Source of the DNA: an uncultured Candidatus Pelagibacter sp.
Lineage (GTDB): Bacteria; Pseudomonadota; Alphaproteobacteria; Pelagibacterales; Pelagibacteraceae
DNA length: 64,000 nucleotides
Assembly (NCBI GenBank): GCA_905616395.1
Contig: CAJQSQ010000002.1
Span: 62,001 to 126,000, forward strand
Reading direction: 5' to 3'
In this document: in pieces, positions 13,025 to 21,666 of the stretch
How the letters are laid out: the number at the start of each line of letters is the position of its first letter
How positions within the stretch are numbered: the stretch's first letter is position 1
Made by a program: the position numbers and the translations under genes
Notes under the pieces: generated by a model
Seen by the model: the letters and a program-made list of their open reading frames with translations, nothing else
What the model was told of the DNA's origin: nothing
Database searches by the model: none

Positions 13025-13952
13025 GGTCAAAAGAAACCATTAGCTCATTCCATTCTCTTTTAGATAAACCTGAGCTGTCTGGATTAATATCTTCACCTTT
13101 AATTAGTTTTTGAATTATAACTTTTCCTTTAGCTGAAACTTCCGTTCCACCCACCCTATAATCCATGAATGCATCATAAGTTATTGGAACCCATTTCTTT
13201 ACAGTATCTAACATGATATCGGCATAAACTCTTATTTCGTATTGAGCATGACTATCAGCTCTTAATCTTAAAAAATTCATTAAGTTTAATAAATCAGTTT
13301 TCCAGTACCATTGAGTATAAGTATTTAAAGTTAAATTCATTCTTGCAAGTTCTCTTGCTAAACCTTTTTTATTTTCATCAATAATCGATCCGTCAAACCT
13401 CTCATTCAACATCATCTCATAATTATCATAGGTTCTATCAGCATCGTTTTTTAAAAGTTCTAAAACTTCTTTTGCTTGCTCACCTTCAATAACATCACCT
13501 CTACCCTGTCTATTACTTGAAGACTGCGCTGCTAAATTTTCTGCTGATGGTAAATAAAATTCTTTATCTAAAATGGAATACCTTGCCGAGTATTCATTAA
13601 CATTTGCCGTCCTATGTCTAATCCATTGACGCGCAATAAAAATTGGAAGTTTGACATGATATTTAATCTCACACATTTCAAATGGAGTGCTATGCCAATG
13701 TCGCATTAAGTATTTAATTAAGCCCTCATCTGTTGAAACTTTTTTTGTCCCTTTTCCATAAGAAACTCTGGCAGATTGAACAATTGATGTGTCATCACCC
13801 ATATAATCAACTACCCTTACAAAACCATGGTCCAACGCGGGCATTGCCTCATAAAGAATGTTTTCAAGTGCAGGCGCAGTAACTCTTTTCGTTTGATTTT
13901 GCTGACCTTGTTGATCTTTGATTTCTTGTGATTGTTCTTCGGTTAATTTCAT
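13005..13952 (-). CDS. thyX: Flavin-dependent thymidylate synthase ThyX
   Basis: A 315-residue ThyX, the FAD- and NADPH-dependent enzyme that makes dTMP from dUMP with methylenetetrahydrofolate. The signature [14 protein letters not shown] is at residues 112-125, matching the ThyX consensus RHRxxSxNExSxRY except for A at the first serine position. The [19 protein letters not shown] stretch just before it is also typical. No thyA-type gene is in the window. An N-terminal glutamine-rich extension of about 25 residues is not part of the usual fold. It converges on mrp with a 20-base overlap. Confidence 0.95.
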   Translation of the reverse strand: MKLTEEQSQEIKDQQGQQNQTKRVTAPALENILYEAMPALDHGFVRVVDYMGDDTSIVQSARVSYGKGTKKVSTDEGLIKYLMRHWHSTPFEMCEIKYHVKLPIFIARQWIRHRTANVNEYSARYSILDKEFYLPSAENLAAQSSSNRQGRGDVIEGEQAKEVLELLKNDADRTYDNYEMMLNERFDGSIIDENKKGLARELARMNLTLNTYTQWYWKTDLLNLMNFLRLRADSHAQYEIRVYADIMLDTVKKWVPITYDAFMDYRVGGTEVSAKGKVIIQKLIKGEDINPDSSGLSKREWNELMVSFDLKDKLI

Positions 13953-14091
13953 ATTTGTAAGATTAAGTATTAATGAATCGGTTAATTAATATTTTATATC
14001 ATAAATTAAATAATAATATCTTATGAAAAAATACAACTTTAAAGAGTATTAAATAATGTTACTATAATAAATTCTATTAGATATTAATTAT

Positions 14092-14760
14092 ATGAAAAAT
14101 TTAACATTACTAATTCCAGCCAAATATGAAAGTGAATCGCTACCGAAAGTTTTAGAGGAAATTAAAGGTTATGATTGTGAGGTTATAATTGTTTTAGAAT
14201 CCTCTGATACAAAAACTATTAATGTAGCCAAAAATTATGATTGTAAGATTTTATATCAATCTAAAAAAGGTTATGGAAATGCATTAATAGAAGGAATGAA
14301 TAATGTTCAAACAGAGTATTTATGCATATTTAATGCAGATGGGTCTTTTGACCCCAAATATTTAAAACAGATGCTTGTTGCTTGCCAAAATAATCTAGAT
14401 TTTATATTCGCATCAAGGTACATGAATAATGCTGGCAGTGATGATGATACAATTGTTACAAAATTGGGAAATTTTGTTTTTACTAAAATTGGAAATATTT
14501 TTTTTTCACTTAATATTTCTGATATTCTGTATACTTTCCTACTTGGAAAGACAGATTCTTTTAAAAAACTTAATTTGATCTCAAATGACTTCTGTTTGTG
14601 TGTTGAAATACCATTAAAAGCCAAAAAGGCAGGTATGAAATTTATTGATTTAGCAAGTTATGAGAGAAAAAGATTAGCTGGAGAAAAAAAAGTAAATGAA
14701 TTTCGTGATGGATTAAAAATACTTTCATATATGGTAAAAAGTTTCTTTAAAATTATTTAA
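14092..14760 (+). CDS. Family 2 glycosyltransferase (dolichol-phosphate mannosyltransferase-like)
   Basis: A 222-residue GT-A fold enzyme. The N-terminus LTLLIPAKYESESLPKVLEE is the usual GT2 start, GYGNALIEGM follows near residue 63, and the metal-binding DxD-like position is in NADGSFDP near residue 83. No membrane anchor is obvious beyond a weakly hydrophobic C-terminus. It resembles the enzymes that move a sugar to a polyprenyl phosphate or a surface glycan, but the substrate cannot be read from sequence. A TATAAT lies at 14063-14068. It converges with the next gene with a four-base overlap, at the edge of the accessory pocket. Confidence 0.8.
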   Translation: MKNLTLLIPAKYESESLPKVLEEIKGYDCEVIIVLESSDTKTINVAKNYDCKILYQSKKGYGNALIEGMNNVQTEYLCIFNADGSFDPKYLKQMLVACQNNLDFIFASRYMNNAGSDDDTIVTKLGNFVFTKIGNIFFSLNISDILYTFLLGKTDSFKKLNLISNDFCLCVEIPLKAKKAGMKFIDLASYERKRLAGEKKVNEFRDGLKILSYMVKSFFKII

Positions 14761-16280
14761 ACTATCTCATCACAAATTTTTTTTATTTTTTCATCATTAA
14801 TTTTAGTATGCCAATATTTAATATAATCAACACCCTTATTTGCTCCTGAGCTAGTGCTGAATTTAAGCTCATTACAAATTTTTAACATGACATTTTCACG
14901 ATTATAAATTCTTTTCCAATGTCCACCCTCCTTTATTACGAAATAATTAAAACTATTTGTAAAAAAAATGAATAATACAAAATAAGAAAATTTTAATGAT
15001 AAGTTATATTTGAATTTTTTAATAGACTCGGTGAATAAAATTAAATAAATAAATGCGTAAAAAAGATGATATTCATCGCTATATCTAAAATTCATCACTA
15101 GCGTATTTATCAGAAAAATTAAAAATATTATTAGAATATAATTTTTATTTTTTAAATTAATTATCAATAAAGATAAAATAATAAATAGTTCAATTAAATT
15201 AAACCTATAATAAGAAAAAAGCTGAAAAATACTTTGTAATATATATTCAGTATTAATAGCCCCATATGCGTAGTTTTTAGAAAACTCCGCCATATAATGT
15301 ATGGGATTTGTAATTCTAAGTAGAATAAAATCGTTAATATGTAATAAATTAATTTTATCTAAAATAAGTAAAAAAATAATAAGAAAAACAAAACCATTTA
15401 ACATTGAGGAAAAAAGTAATAAATTTTTTTTAAAACTTTTAGATAGATAGAAATAAATTATAAATAATGAAAAGCTTAAAATAAAAAATATTAAATCTAA
15501 ATTTTTATTAGTTGCAAATCTTGGGTACTCCTGAATGTGAATTTGAAAAACAAAAAAAATCAAAATTCCAATAAAAAAAGATAAAAAAAGATAGTTTTTG
15601 ATGTAGAGATTATCAACAAATTTGTAATTTGTATTTCTATTAACAAATATAATTAGATAAACTAAATATAAAGATAAAAAGATTATTTGGATTTTTGCTA
15701 GCATGGCGAGTGCAAAAAAAATTCCAGCGATAAAAAAATTTAATAATAAGTCTCGATCCTTTGAAAGAATTGTATTTATTGAAAGGCATAAAAGAAGTAA
15801 AGTTAGATTTTCAGACCTTATAAAAAAGTATGTATATATATATCCAGTCGATATGATAAATGTTAAAGTTATTAAGAAACGTAATTTTTTATTTAGATCT
15901 AATTTTTTTAAAATTTTATTAAATATTACGATTAACCACAAACTTATAAAAAAATTAATAATTCTTGAAATATAAAAATAAAATTGAAATATTTCATTAA
16001 TATTTTTTGAGTTTAAAATATTGCTTATGTCAGCAGGTACATTAAAAAAAAGACTTGCAATCTTATAAATGAAACTGTGCAATAAAAAAGTGGTAAAGGC
16101 AGGGTGGTCTCTATACTCCTGTTCAATTCCTGAGTTCAATAATATTGAATTATAAATTATTACAAGATCTTGATCTAATTTCCCCGACCAGTGTTGGTTA
16201 TTTAATTGATAAAAATGTAAAAAAAATATGAAAGAAAAACAAATAAAATAAATATAATTAATTCTTTTTTTAATAAACAT
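14757..16280 (-). CDS. Multi-spanning membrane protein, probable GT-C (PMT/GT39-like) glycosyltransferase
   Basis: A 507-residue protein with about 11-12 hydrophobic segments. The first loop after the N-terminal helix carries acidic residues (GKLDQDLVIIYNS, then EYRDHPAF), the arrangement seen in lipid-linked-sugar transferases of the GT-C fold. The C-terminal 70 residues are soluble. I cannot prove the family from sequence alone; a polymerase or flippase of a surface polysaccharide is an alternative. Its position next to a GT2 enzyme of the dolichol-phosphate-sugar type fits a pair in which one makes the lipid-linked sugar and the other uses it. Confidence 0.6.
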   Translation of the reverse strand: MFIKKRINYIYFICFSFIFFLHFYQLNNQHWSGKLDQDLVIIYNSILLNSGIEQEYRDHPAFTTFLLHSFIYKIASLFFNVPADISNILNSKNINEIFQFYFYISRIINFFISLWLIVIFNKILKKLDLNKKLRFLITLTFIISTGYIYTYFFIRSENLTLLLLCLSINTILSKDRDLLLNFFIAGIFFALAMLAKIQIIFLSLYLVYLIIFVNRNTNYKFVDNLYIKNYLFLSFFIGILIFFVFQIHIQEYPRFATNKNLDLIFFILSFSLFIIYFYLSKSFKKNLLLFSSMLNGFVFLIIFLLILDKINLLHINDFILLRITNPIHYMAEFSKNYAYGAINTEYILQSIFQLFSYYRFNLIELFIILSLLIINLKNKNYILIIFLIFLINTLVMNFRYSDEYHLFYAFIYLILFTESIKKFKYNLSLKFSYFVLFIFFTNSFNYFVIKEGGHWKRIYNRENVMLKICNELKFSTSSGANKGVDYIKYWHTKINDEKIKKICDEIV

Positions 16281-16346
16281 TAGTGAATTATATAAATAAT
16301 ATTATGATGTAATATCATCAATCTATACCATAAAAAATAAAGATAA

Positions 16347-16739
16347 ATATTAAAAAATAAAAAATTATCTAATTTAATCTCTATTGTCTTGCCAGTTCAC
16401 AATGAATTACTAAATCTAAGATCATTGATTGAAAGCTGGAATACTGAATTAAAAAACATTTCTTCGATTGAATATGAATTTGTAATAGTAGAGGATGGAA
16501 GCGCAGATGGAGCTAAAGAGTTAATTGAGGAACTAGAAAAAAACTTTCCTATCATAAACTTAAGTTCTGAAAAGAAAAGAGGCTATAGTCAAGCAGTATT
16601 TGATGGTATTAAGGCTTCAAATGAAGATTATGTTCTTTGCACTGATATTGACAATCAAATTAAGGTAAATTCACTCTTTAATTTATTAAATTTTTGCTTT
16701 ATGAGAATTAAAATATTTACAAAATTTAATGTAGAGTAA
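16347..16739 (+). pseudogene. Truncated family 2 glycosyltransferase
   Basis: The open frame gives LISIVLPVHNELLNLRSLIE, then EFVIVEDGSADGAKELIEEL, KKRGYSQAVFDGI and VLCTDIDNQIKV. This is clearly the first third of a GT2 domain with its nucleotide-binding and DxD regions. There is no ATG, GTG or TTG before the conserved LPVHNE strand; the only candidate, a TTG at 16389, lies inside it. The frame then ends after about 110 residues where relatives continue for 100-200 more. Both ends are therefore damaged, and I regard it as a relic. It abuts the ssrA promoter. Confidence 0.75.
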
Positions 16740-16754
16740 ATTTTTAAACTAACA

Positions 16755-16760
16755 TATAAT
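16755..16760 (+). promoter_or_regulatory. -10 element of ssrA
   Basis: A perfect TATAAT lies about six bases before the inferred 5' end of the acceptor RNA. No good -35 element is visible at the right distance. This places a transcript start near 16766, which fits an acceptor piece of about 80 nucleotides. Confidence 0.5.
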
Positions 16761-16765
16761 TACGC

Positions 16766-17036
16766 GTTGGCTTGCCAACTACGACGATAAACGAATTTCG
16801 TAATAACCATTACGGACGTGGGGGCAGTACCCACCACCTCCACCATTACAACTTATGGGGGTGAAACAGGATCGACGGGTGACTAAAGGCTATTCTTTCG
16901 TTCGGGATTGTTCCACCGTAACGGGCTAAACTTTAAATGCTAACGAAAGTTACGCTATTGCTGCATAATTAACTTAGGTTAATTATAGAAGCACGGTCTG
17001 GGGCACCGGGTAACAGAACGCCCCTAATTATTGGAC
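16766..17036 (+). ncRNA. ssrA: Circularly permuted two-piece tmRNA
   Basis: The acceptor piece comes first and ends in CACCUCC-ACCA (16835-16845). The coding piece follows after a spacer of 11 bases, starting GGGGGUG (16857-16863) and containing the conserved AGGAUCGACGGG. The two ends pair as a seven-base acceptor stem with G3-U70, the alanine identity pair. The tag frame from GCT at 16939 reads ANESYAIAA then TAA at 16966-16968. The permuted order is known from alphaproteobacteria. The T-stem GUGGG/CCCAC (16818-16834) closes the loop GGCAGUA, which is not the standard UUCRA form. Exact outer ends are estimated. Together with SmpB the RNA rescues stalled ribosomes. Confidence 0.93.
17012..17032 (+). 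repeat. Direct repeat copy 1, candidate att site in ssrA
   Basis: AACAGAACGCCCCTAATTATT in the 3' end of the tmRNA coding piece recurs at 18356-18378 with one inserted C and one substitution. The GCCCC part pairs with GGGGC at 17000-17004 as a hairpin of the tmRNA. The 3' end of ssrA is a well-known integration target. Confidence 0.7.
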
Positions 17037-17081
17037 ACCTTTTAATATAAGTATAAAAGAGATTACTTATAATAAAATAAA

Positions 17082-17816
17082 ATGATAATAGCCATAATGA
17101 TAGGTAGAAAGGGTAGCAGAGGTTTCCCTGGAAAAAATACTTATAAAGTTTTAGGTAGGGCATTATGTGAATATCCATTAATTGCTGCAAAAAAATCTAA
17201 ATTTATTGATAAAATTTATGTTGCAACAGATTGTAATAAAATTAAAAAAATTAGCTCTAAGTATAATGTTGAATTCATAGATAGGCCTAAAAAACTTAAT
17301 ACGAATAAAGCTTTAGCTGATCATGCTTTTGAATATTCATACGAACAAGTAAAAAAGAAAAATACGAAAAAAATTGAACTAGTGGTTCTCCTATTTGCAA
17401 ATGCCCCAACAATAAATTTTAAACTTATTGATCAAGGAATAACTTTACTAAAAAAGAAGAAATCTTTTGACTCTGCTGTGTCAACATCAGTTTATAATAT
17501 GTGGAGCCCTTTAAGAGCAAGAAAACTTGCATCCGATGGATCTTTAAAACCTTTTGTTAATTTTAATTATTTTGGTAATCCAAAAACTCTTAATTGCGAT
17601 AGAGACTCTCAGGGAGATATACATTTTGCTGACATGTCCTTATCGGTTGTAAGACCTAAGTGTTTAGAGAATTTAAAAGATGGTTTATTACCACAAAGAT
17701 GGATGGGGAAAAAAATTATGCCAATAAGATCTTGGGGTGGTTGTGATGTGGACTATAAATGGCAAATTCCAGGTGTGGAGCATTGGTTAATTACAAATGG
17801 TTTTAAAAGAAAATAA
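17082..17816 (+). CDS. Cytidylyltransferase family (NeuA-like) sugar-nucleotide synthase
   Basis: A 244-residue protein starting MIIAIMIGRKGSRGFPGKN, which fits the nucleotide-binding loop of acylneuraminate/KDO cytidylyltransferases (consensus ARxGSKGxxxKN). LCEYPLIAAKKSKFIDKIYVATD and FANAPTINFKLIDQGI match later elements, and DIHFADMSLSVVRP sits where the sugar pocket lies. It would charge an acidic sugar with CMP for surface polysaccharide. The exact sugar is unknown; an uncommon NeuA relative is likely because the C-terminal part (KIMPIRSWGGCDVDYKWQI) is unlike standard CMP-sialate synthetase. It lies between the two repeats with the recombinase relic, so it is probably acquired cargo. 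Confidence 0.8.
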   Translation: MIIAIMIGRKGSRGFPGKNTYKVLGRALCEYPLIAAKKSKFIDKIYVATDCNKIKKISSKYNVEFIDRPKKLNTNKALADHAFEYSYEQVKKKNTKKIELVVLLFANAPTINFKLIDQGITLLKKKKSFDSAVSTSVYNMWSPLRARKLASDGSLKPFVNFNYFGNPKTLNCDRDSQGDIHFADMSLSVVRPKCLENLKDGLLPQRWMGKKIMPIRSWGGCDVDYKWQIPGVEHWLITNGFKRK

Positions 17817-17838
17817 AAATTCAGAAAGACTCAATTAA

Positions 17839-18273
17839 AATTCAGATAGACACACATTTACATTAGCAGATTGGTGGAGAGATGACATTTATCCAAACAT
17901 ATTAAACAGACACTCAAATTGTAATAATCTTGATTATCTATTCTTTCCTAAAGTTGAAAATAGACAAAAGATATTTGAAAGAATTAAAAAGAATTTTGAG
18001 GGATTATCAAATGAGTTACGACTCTTTATAGATAGTGATGGTCAGAATAGACCGATCTACGTTTTAAGACACTCATCAATACAAGGTAGAAGAAATAAAG
18101 GTGCTGATGCCAATGTAGTTGCAATGCACTCCAACACGAGTGTTCAGATGATAGACGCACATTATGATAGTCAGACAGATAAACGATTATTAGAGATGCA
18201 TAATCAATTAAATCCAGAGAGAAATAGAACTAAAAACGCCAATTACAAAAAAGACGATACAAAAAAGCGGTAG
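17839..18273 (+). pseudogene. Tyrosine recombinase (phage integrase), C-terminal remnant
   Basis: A 144-codon open frame has no start codon near its beginning; the first ATG comes only about 94 codons in. It begins TFTLADWWRDDIYPN. The C-terminal half carries the recombinase box RPIYVLRHSSI, with the second catalytic arginine, and then SNTSVQMIDAHYDS, with the tyrosine nucleophile, in the usual order and spacing. The arm-binding domain and first catalytic arginine are missing or unreadable. It fills most of the 550-base gap between the cytidylyltransferase and the MazG-like gene; I see nothing else in that gap apart from the repeat at its end. Confidence 0.8.
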
Positions 18274-18355
18274 ATTTACTTTGTACCTTACTGTGTGCCT
18301 TCTTAAAAAGTCATATATTATGTTATGTATTGAGCAAGATTGATTTAAGACAGAC

Positions 18356-18378
18356 AACAGAACCGCCCCTAATAATTT
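18356..18378 (+). repeat. Direct repeat copy 2, candidate outer att site
   Basis: A near copy of 17012-17032, with one extra C and T-to-A in the AT part, 1344 bases downstream. It covers the stop codon of the MazG-like gene, so the junction lies exactly at that gene's end. Together with the recombinase relic inside, this is the expected layout of an integrated element. Confidence 0.65.
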
Positions 18379-18743
18379 ACAAATTTAGTTAGATCAGGTT
18401 TAAAATACTTGGGGCCCTTCATAACTTTTCCAGATTCATTATAAATAGGTTTACCATCCTCACCTAACTTACTCATATTTGAGCTTTGAACTTCTTCAAA
18501 ACACTTATCAAGATCAATACCAAGTGCATGTCCAGCCCCATAAGTTACATACAGTATATCTGTTAAAGCATCGGCAACTTCTAAAAGGTCTTTATTTTCC
18601 ATTGCTTCTTTAAGCTCTTCTAGCTCCTCTTTTATTAAATCATATCTAAGGCTATTGATCTTATCAGTGCTAAAAGATGGCTTAGTTTTGACTTCTTGAC
18701 CAAAGGTTCCCATGAAAGTTTTTACTTTGTTAAAATTTGACAT
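18369..18743 (-). CDS. MazG-like / phosphoribosyl-ATP pyrophosphohydrolase-like NTPase
   Basis: A 124-residue all-alpha protein of the MazG/HisE/dUTPase-2 superfamily. EELEELKEAM near residue 35 and the later DALTDILYVTYG (about 58-70) provide the paired acidic motifs (ExxE and ExxD type) that bind magnesium. Such enzymes hydrolyse nucleoside triphosphates to monophosphate and pyrophosphate and may clean the nucleotide pool; the substrate is not evident. The stop codon lies inside the outer repeat of the ssrA island. It is divergent from fumC across 66 bases. Confidence 0.8.
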   Translation of the reverse strand: MSNFNKVKTFMGTFGQEVKTKPSFSTDKINSLRYDLIKEELEELKEAMENKDLLEVADALTDILYVTYGAGHALGIDLDKCFEEVQSSNMSKLGEDGKPIYNESGKVMKGPKYFKPDLTKFVNY

Positions 18744-18809
18744 TTAGCTCCTGTAAGTTTTTAAAATTTAATATATAAGTATAATAAATTATTAATTATA
18801 TATTAATCA

Positions 18810-20198
18810 ATGAAATTAAGAAAAGAATTCGATAGCATTGGAAGTATTAATGTACCAAGTGATAAATATTGGGGTGCATCAACTCAAAGATCTAATAAAT
18901 TTTTCAATATTGGAAAAATTTTAGTTAATATTTCCATAATAAAATCTATTGCAATCATTAAAAGGTCTGCTGCTTTAGTGCATTATAAAGAAAAGCAAAT
19001 AAATAAAAAAATTACTAATTCGATAATAAAAGCTTCAGATGAAGTTATTAGCGGAAAATTAAATGAAAATTTTCCTTTAAAAGTTTGGCAAACAGGCTCT
19101 GGTACACAAACTAATATGAATGTTAATGAGGTGATTGCAAATAGAGCAATTGAAATATTGGGTGGAAAAAAAGGATCAAAAAAACCAGTTCATCCAAATG
19201 ATCATGTGAATAAATCTCAATCAACAAACGATGTTTTTCCAACAGCTATGCATATATCTGTTGCTCAAGAAACTATATCAAAACTATTACCTAGTTTAAA
19301 AATTTTAGAAAAAGAATTAGCAAAAAAATCTAAAGAATTTAAAAATATTATTAAAATTGGCAGAACCCACTTGCAAGATGCAACACCGTTGTCTCTTGGT
19401 CAAGAATTTTCAGGATACCAAGTGCAATTAAAAAAATGTATTGAAAGAATAGAGCTTGCACTTAAAGAGATATATTTTTTAGCACAAGGTGGAACAGCTG
19501 TTGGGACGGGTATTAATTCTAAAAAAGGTTTTGATATAAAAATTGTTAAAGAGATTGCTAAATATACTAAAATCCCCTTCAAACCAGCTCCAAACAAATT
19601 TGCAGAACTTGCAGCTCACGATTCTATTGTAAATTTTTCAGGTACACTAAATACTTGTGCTGTTGCATTAATGAAAATATCAAATGATGTAAGATTTTTA
19701 GGTTCAGGACCTCGTGCTGGATATGGTGAATTAATATTACCAGAAAATGAACCTGGTTCATCTATTATGCCTGGAAAAGTTAACCCTACTCAATGTGAGG
19801 CCGTAACCATGGTTTGTGCCAAAGTAATAGGCAATCATACTGGAATTACAGTTGCTGGATCTCATGGACATTTTGAATTGAATGTATTTAAGCCTATGAT
19901 TGCCCATAATATACTTCAGTCGATAGATCTTATTGCAGATAGTACTAAAAATTTTGCGATTTATTGTGTTAAAGGAATTAAAGCTAACAAAAAAAGAATT
20001 AAAGAACACCTGGATAATTCATTAATGCTAGTAACAGCGCTAGCTCCCCATATCGGATATGATAATGCAGCAAAAATTGCAAAGACAGCTTTAAAAAATG
20101 GGACAATGCTAAAACATGAAACTCTTAAAACAGGTCTTGTTGATGAGAAAGACTATAAAAAAATAGTAGATCCTAAAAAAATGATTTATCCCTCATAA
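18810..20198 (+). CDS. fumC: Fumarate hydratase class II
   Basis: A 462-residue member of the fumarase/aspartase superfamily. The signature [16 protein letters not shown] is near residue 317, [21 protein letters not shown] near residue 88 (its GSGTQTNMN part contacts substrate) and [16 protein letters not shown] near residue 187. Length and TQTNMNVNE match FumC rather than aspartase or argininosuccinate lyase. It hydrates fumarate to malate in the TCA cycle without an Fe-S cluster. Its 3' end overlaps the convergent AsmA-like gene by 13 bases. Confidence 0.96.
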   Translation: MKLRKEFDSIGSINVPSDKYWGASTQRSNKFFNIGKILVNISIIKSIAIIKRSAALVHYKEKQINKKITNSIIKASDEVISGKLNENFPLKVWQTGSGTQTNMNVNEVIANRAIEILGGKKGSKKPVHPNDHVNKSQSTNDVFPTAMHISVAQETISKLLPSLKILEKELAKKSKEFKNIIKIGRTHLQDATPLSLGQEFSGYQVQLKKCIERIELALKEIYFLAQGGTAVGTGINSKKGFDIKIVKEIAKYTKIPFKPAPNKFAELAAHDSIVNFSGTLNTCAVALMKISNDVRFLGSGPRAGYGELILPENEPGSSIMPGKVNPTQCEAVTMVCAKVIGNHTGITVAGSHGHFELNVFKPMIAHNILQSIDLIADSTKNFAIYCVKGIKANKKRIKEHLDNSLMLVTALAPHIGYDNAAKIAKTALKNGTMLKHETLKTGLVDEKDYKKIVDPKKMIYPS

Positions 20199-21637
20199 AG
20201 ATCAATTAATTCATTCAGTAACTTTCTACTTTTAGTTAGATTATTAGAATTATTATCCATAAAACCTTCGGCTATATTGTTAAATTGAGAGCTCACATCA
20301 TTATCATCTATTTTAATGTTTTTAAATTCAATTTGATTGCTCAAAAAATCGTAAATTATATTTAACTTAATATTTTTAATATCTTTTCTTGATTTCTTAC
20401 TAGTGTTTAAAAAAGAAAATAATCCATCAATATTTTTAATATCTATTGATAAATTAAAAGTTAAAATTAACTCATCATTCTCTAAAAATAAATCACTATT
20501 AGAGACTTCTATTAAACCAATATTATTGTTGATAAATATCGAGTTATCAAAACTTATTTTGCCACTTAAAATTTTTAACTCTAGTTTGGCTTCATTAAAA
20601 ATTTCATCTTTTTTTGTAGATTTAATATTTACTAAAGTGTGTACACTAATATTTTCATTAAATAATAAGCCTGATCTAATAAATTCGTTGATGATAGAAT
20701 TTCGCGTAAATAATTTAGAAATTCTATAATTATATAGATTAATTTTTAGATTTAGATCAAATGGATTTATTGTTAGTTGTCCATTATAATTTATTTTAGA
20801 ATTATAAACTCTAGAACCATCAGATTGAAATATTAATGTTTGATTATTAACATTGTATTTCGTATTGATAGATGAGCTTAAAATAGAAATATTATTTATT
20901 CCACTACTTAAGTTTTCATCTTTTTTAAAAAATTCATTTATAATTTCCAGTTTAAGATCGGGAGCCTTTATCTTTGTTTTCTTTTGTGAATTTATTATAT
21001 TTTGATAATTTAATTCAAAGGGTATATTAAAAATTTCACCTTTTAAATCAAACAGATTAAATAAATTTTTTTCATCAAAAAATAAAAGTGCATTTGAGAT
21101 TTTAATAATTGAAATTACTTCATTTAAATTGTCCTTGAAAAAAACATTACTATTATTAATTTTAATTTTTTTTTTAGAAAATTTATTTTCTCTACTATTA
21201 TAAAATGATTTAAAATTATCATTTAATAAGAAAAAATTTGCTTCTTCAATAACTACTTCATTTATTCTAATACTTTCTTTATTGAAAAAATTATTTTGGC
21301 TAATGTAAACATTTAAACCTTTAATCTCCGCTAAAGCAGTTTTTGTGTCTTTAATTAAATAATGAGGCTTTGGTAAAATACGATAAGAGATATCAAATGA
21401 ATTGCTTAGATTTATATTAAATTCATCACTTAATTTGGTTACAATTTTATCTTGTACCCAATTTTTGTCATATAAAAGAGGTATTGATAAATAAAAAATG
21501 TAAATAAATAATACAACAATTGCAGCTATTATATATTTACTAAAGTTACTGACATGAAACTTATCATTTGTTTTATTCTCAACTTTGAATATTGTCCTGT
21601 TAATAAAGTTATTAAAGATTTTAACAATTTTTTTCAT
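20186..21637 (-). CDS. AsmA-like membrane-anchored protein
   Basis: A 483-residue protein with a single N-terminal membrane helix (about 34-52, [18 protein letters not shown]) and a long periplasmic part made of beta-strand-like repeats. The start of the soluble part ([18 protein letters not shown]) and the repeated [24 protein letters not shown] strands resemble AsmA/TamB-like proteins. These are thought to bridge the periplasm for lipid transport. The family is very divergent, so the function is inferred. It converges on fumC (13-base overlap) and its start is within 30 bases of the uvrD start on the other strand. Confidence 0.6.
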   Translation of the reverse strand: MKKIVKIFNNFINRTIFKVENKTNDKFHVSNFSKYIIAAIVVLFIYIFYLSIPLLYDKNWVQDKIVTKLSDEFNINLSNSFDISYRILPKPHYLIKDTKTALAEIKGLNVYISQNNFFNKESIRINEVVIEEANFFLLNDNFKSFYNSRENKFSKKKIKINNSNVFFKDNLNEVISIIKISNALLFFDEKNLFNLFDLKGEIFNIPFELNYQNIINSQKKTKIKAPDLKLEIINEFFKKDENLSSGINNISILSSSINTKYNVNNQTLIFQSDGSRVYNSKINYNGQLTINPFDLNLKINLYNYRISKLFTRNSIINEFIRSGLLFNENISVHTLVNIKSTKKDEIFNEAKLELKILSGKISFDNSIFINNNIGLIEVSNSDLFLENDELILTFNLSIDIKNIDGLFSFLNTSKKSRKDIKNIKLNIIYDFLSNQIEFKNIKIDDNDVSSQFNNIAEGFMDNNSNNLTKSRKLLNELIDLYEG

Positions 21638-21666
21638 AAATCTTGTTTAAAGTTAAATATCTTATA

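Noticed and set aside
17000..17024. GGGGC/GCCCC hairpin read as a rho-independent terminator
   Set aside because: No U-run follows and the hairpin falls where the tmRNA coding piece has its own 3' structure.
16969..17190. 73-codon minus-strand frame across the tmRNA end
   Set aside because: It crosses the tmRNA tag region and the start of the cytidylyltransferase gene, both better supported on the plus strand.
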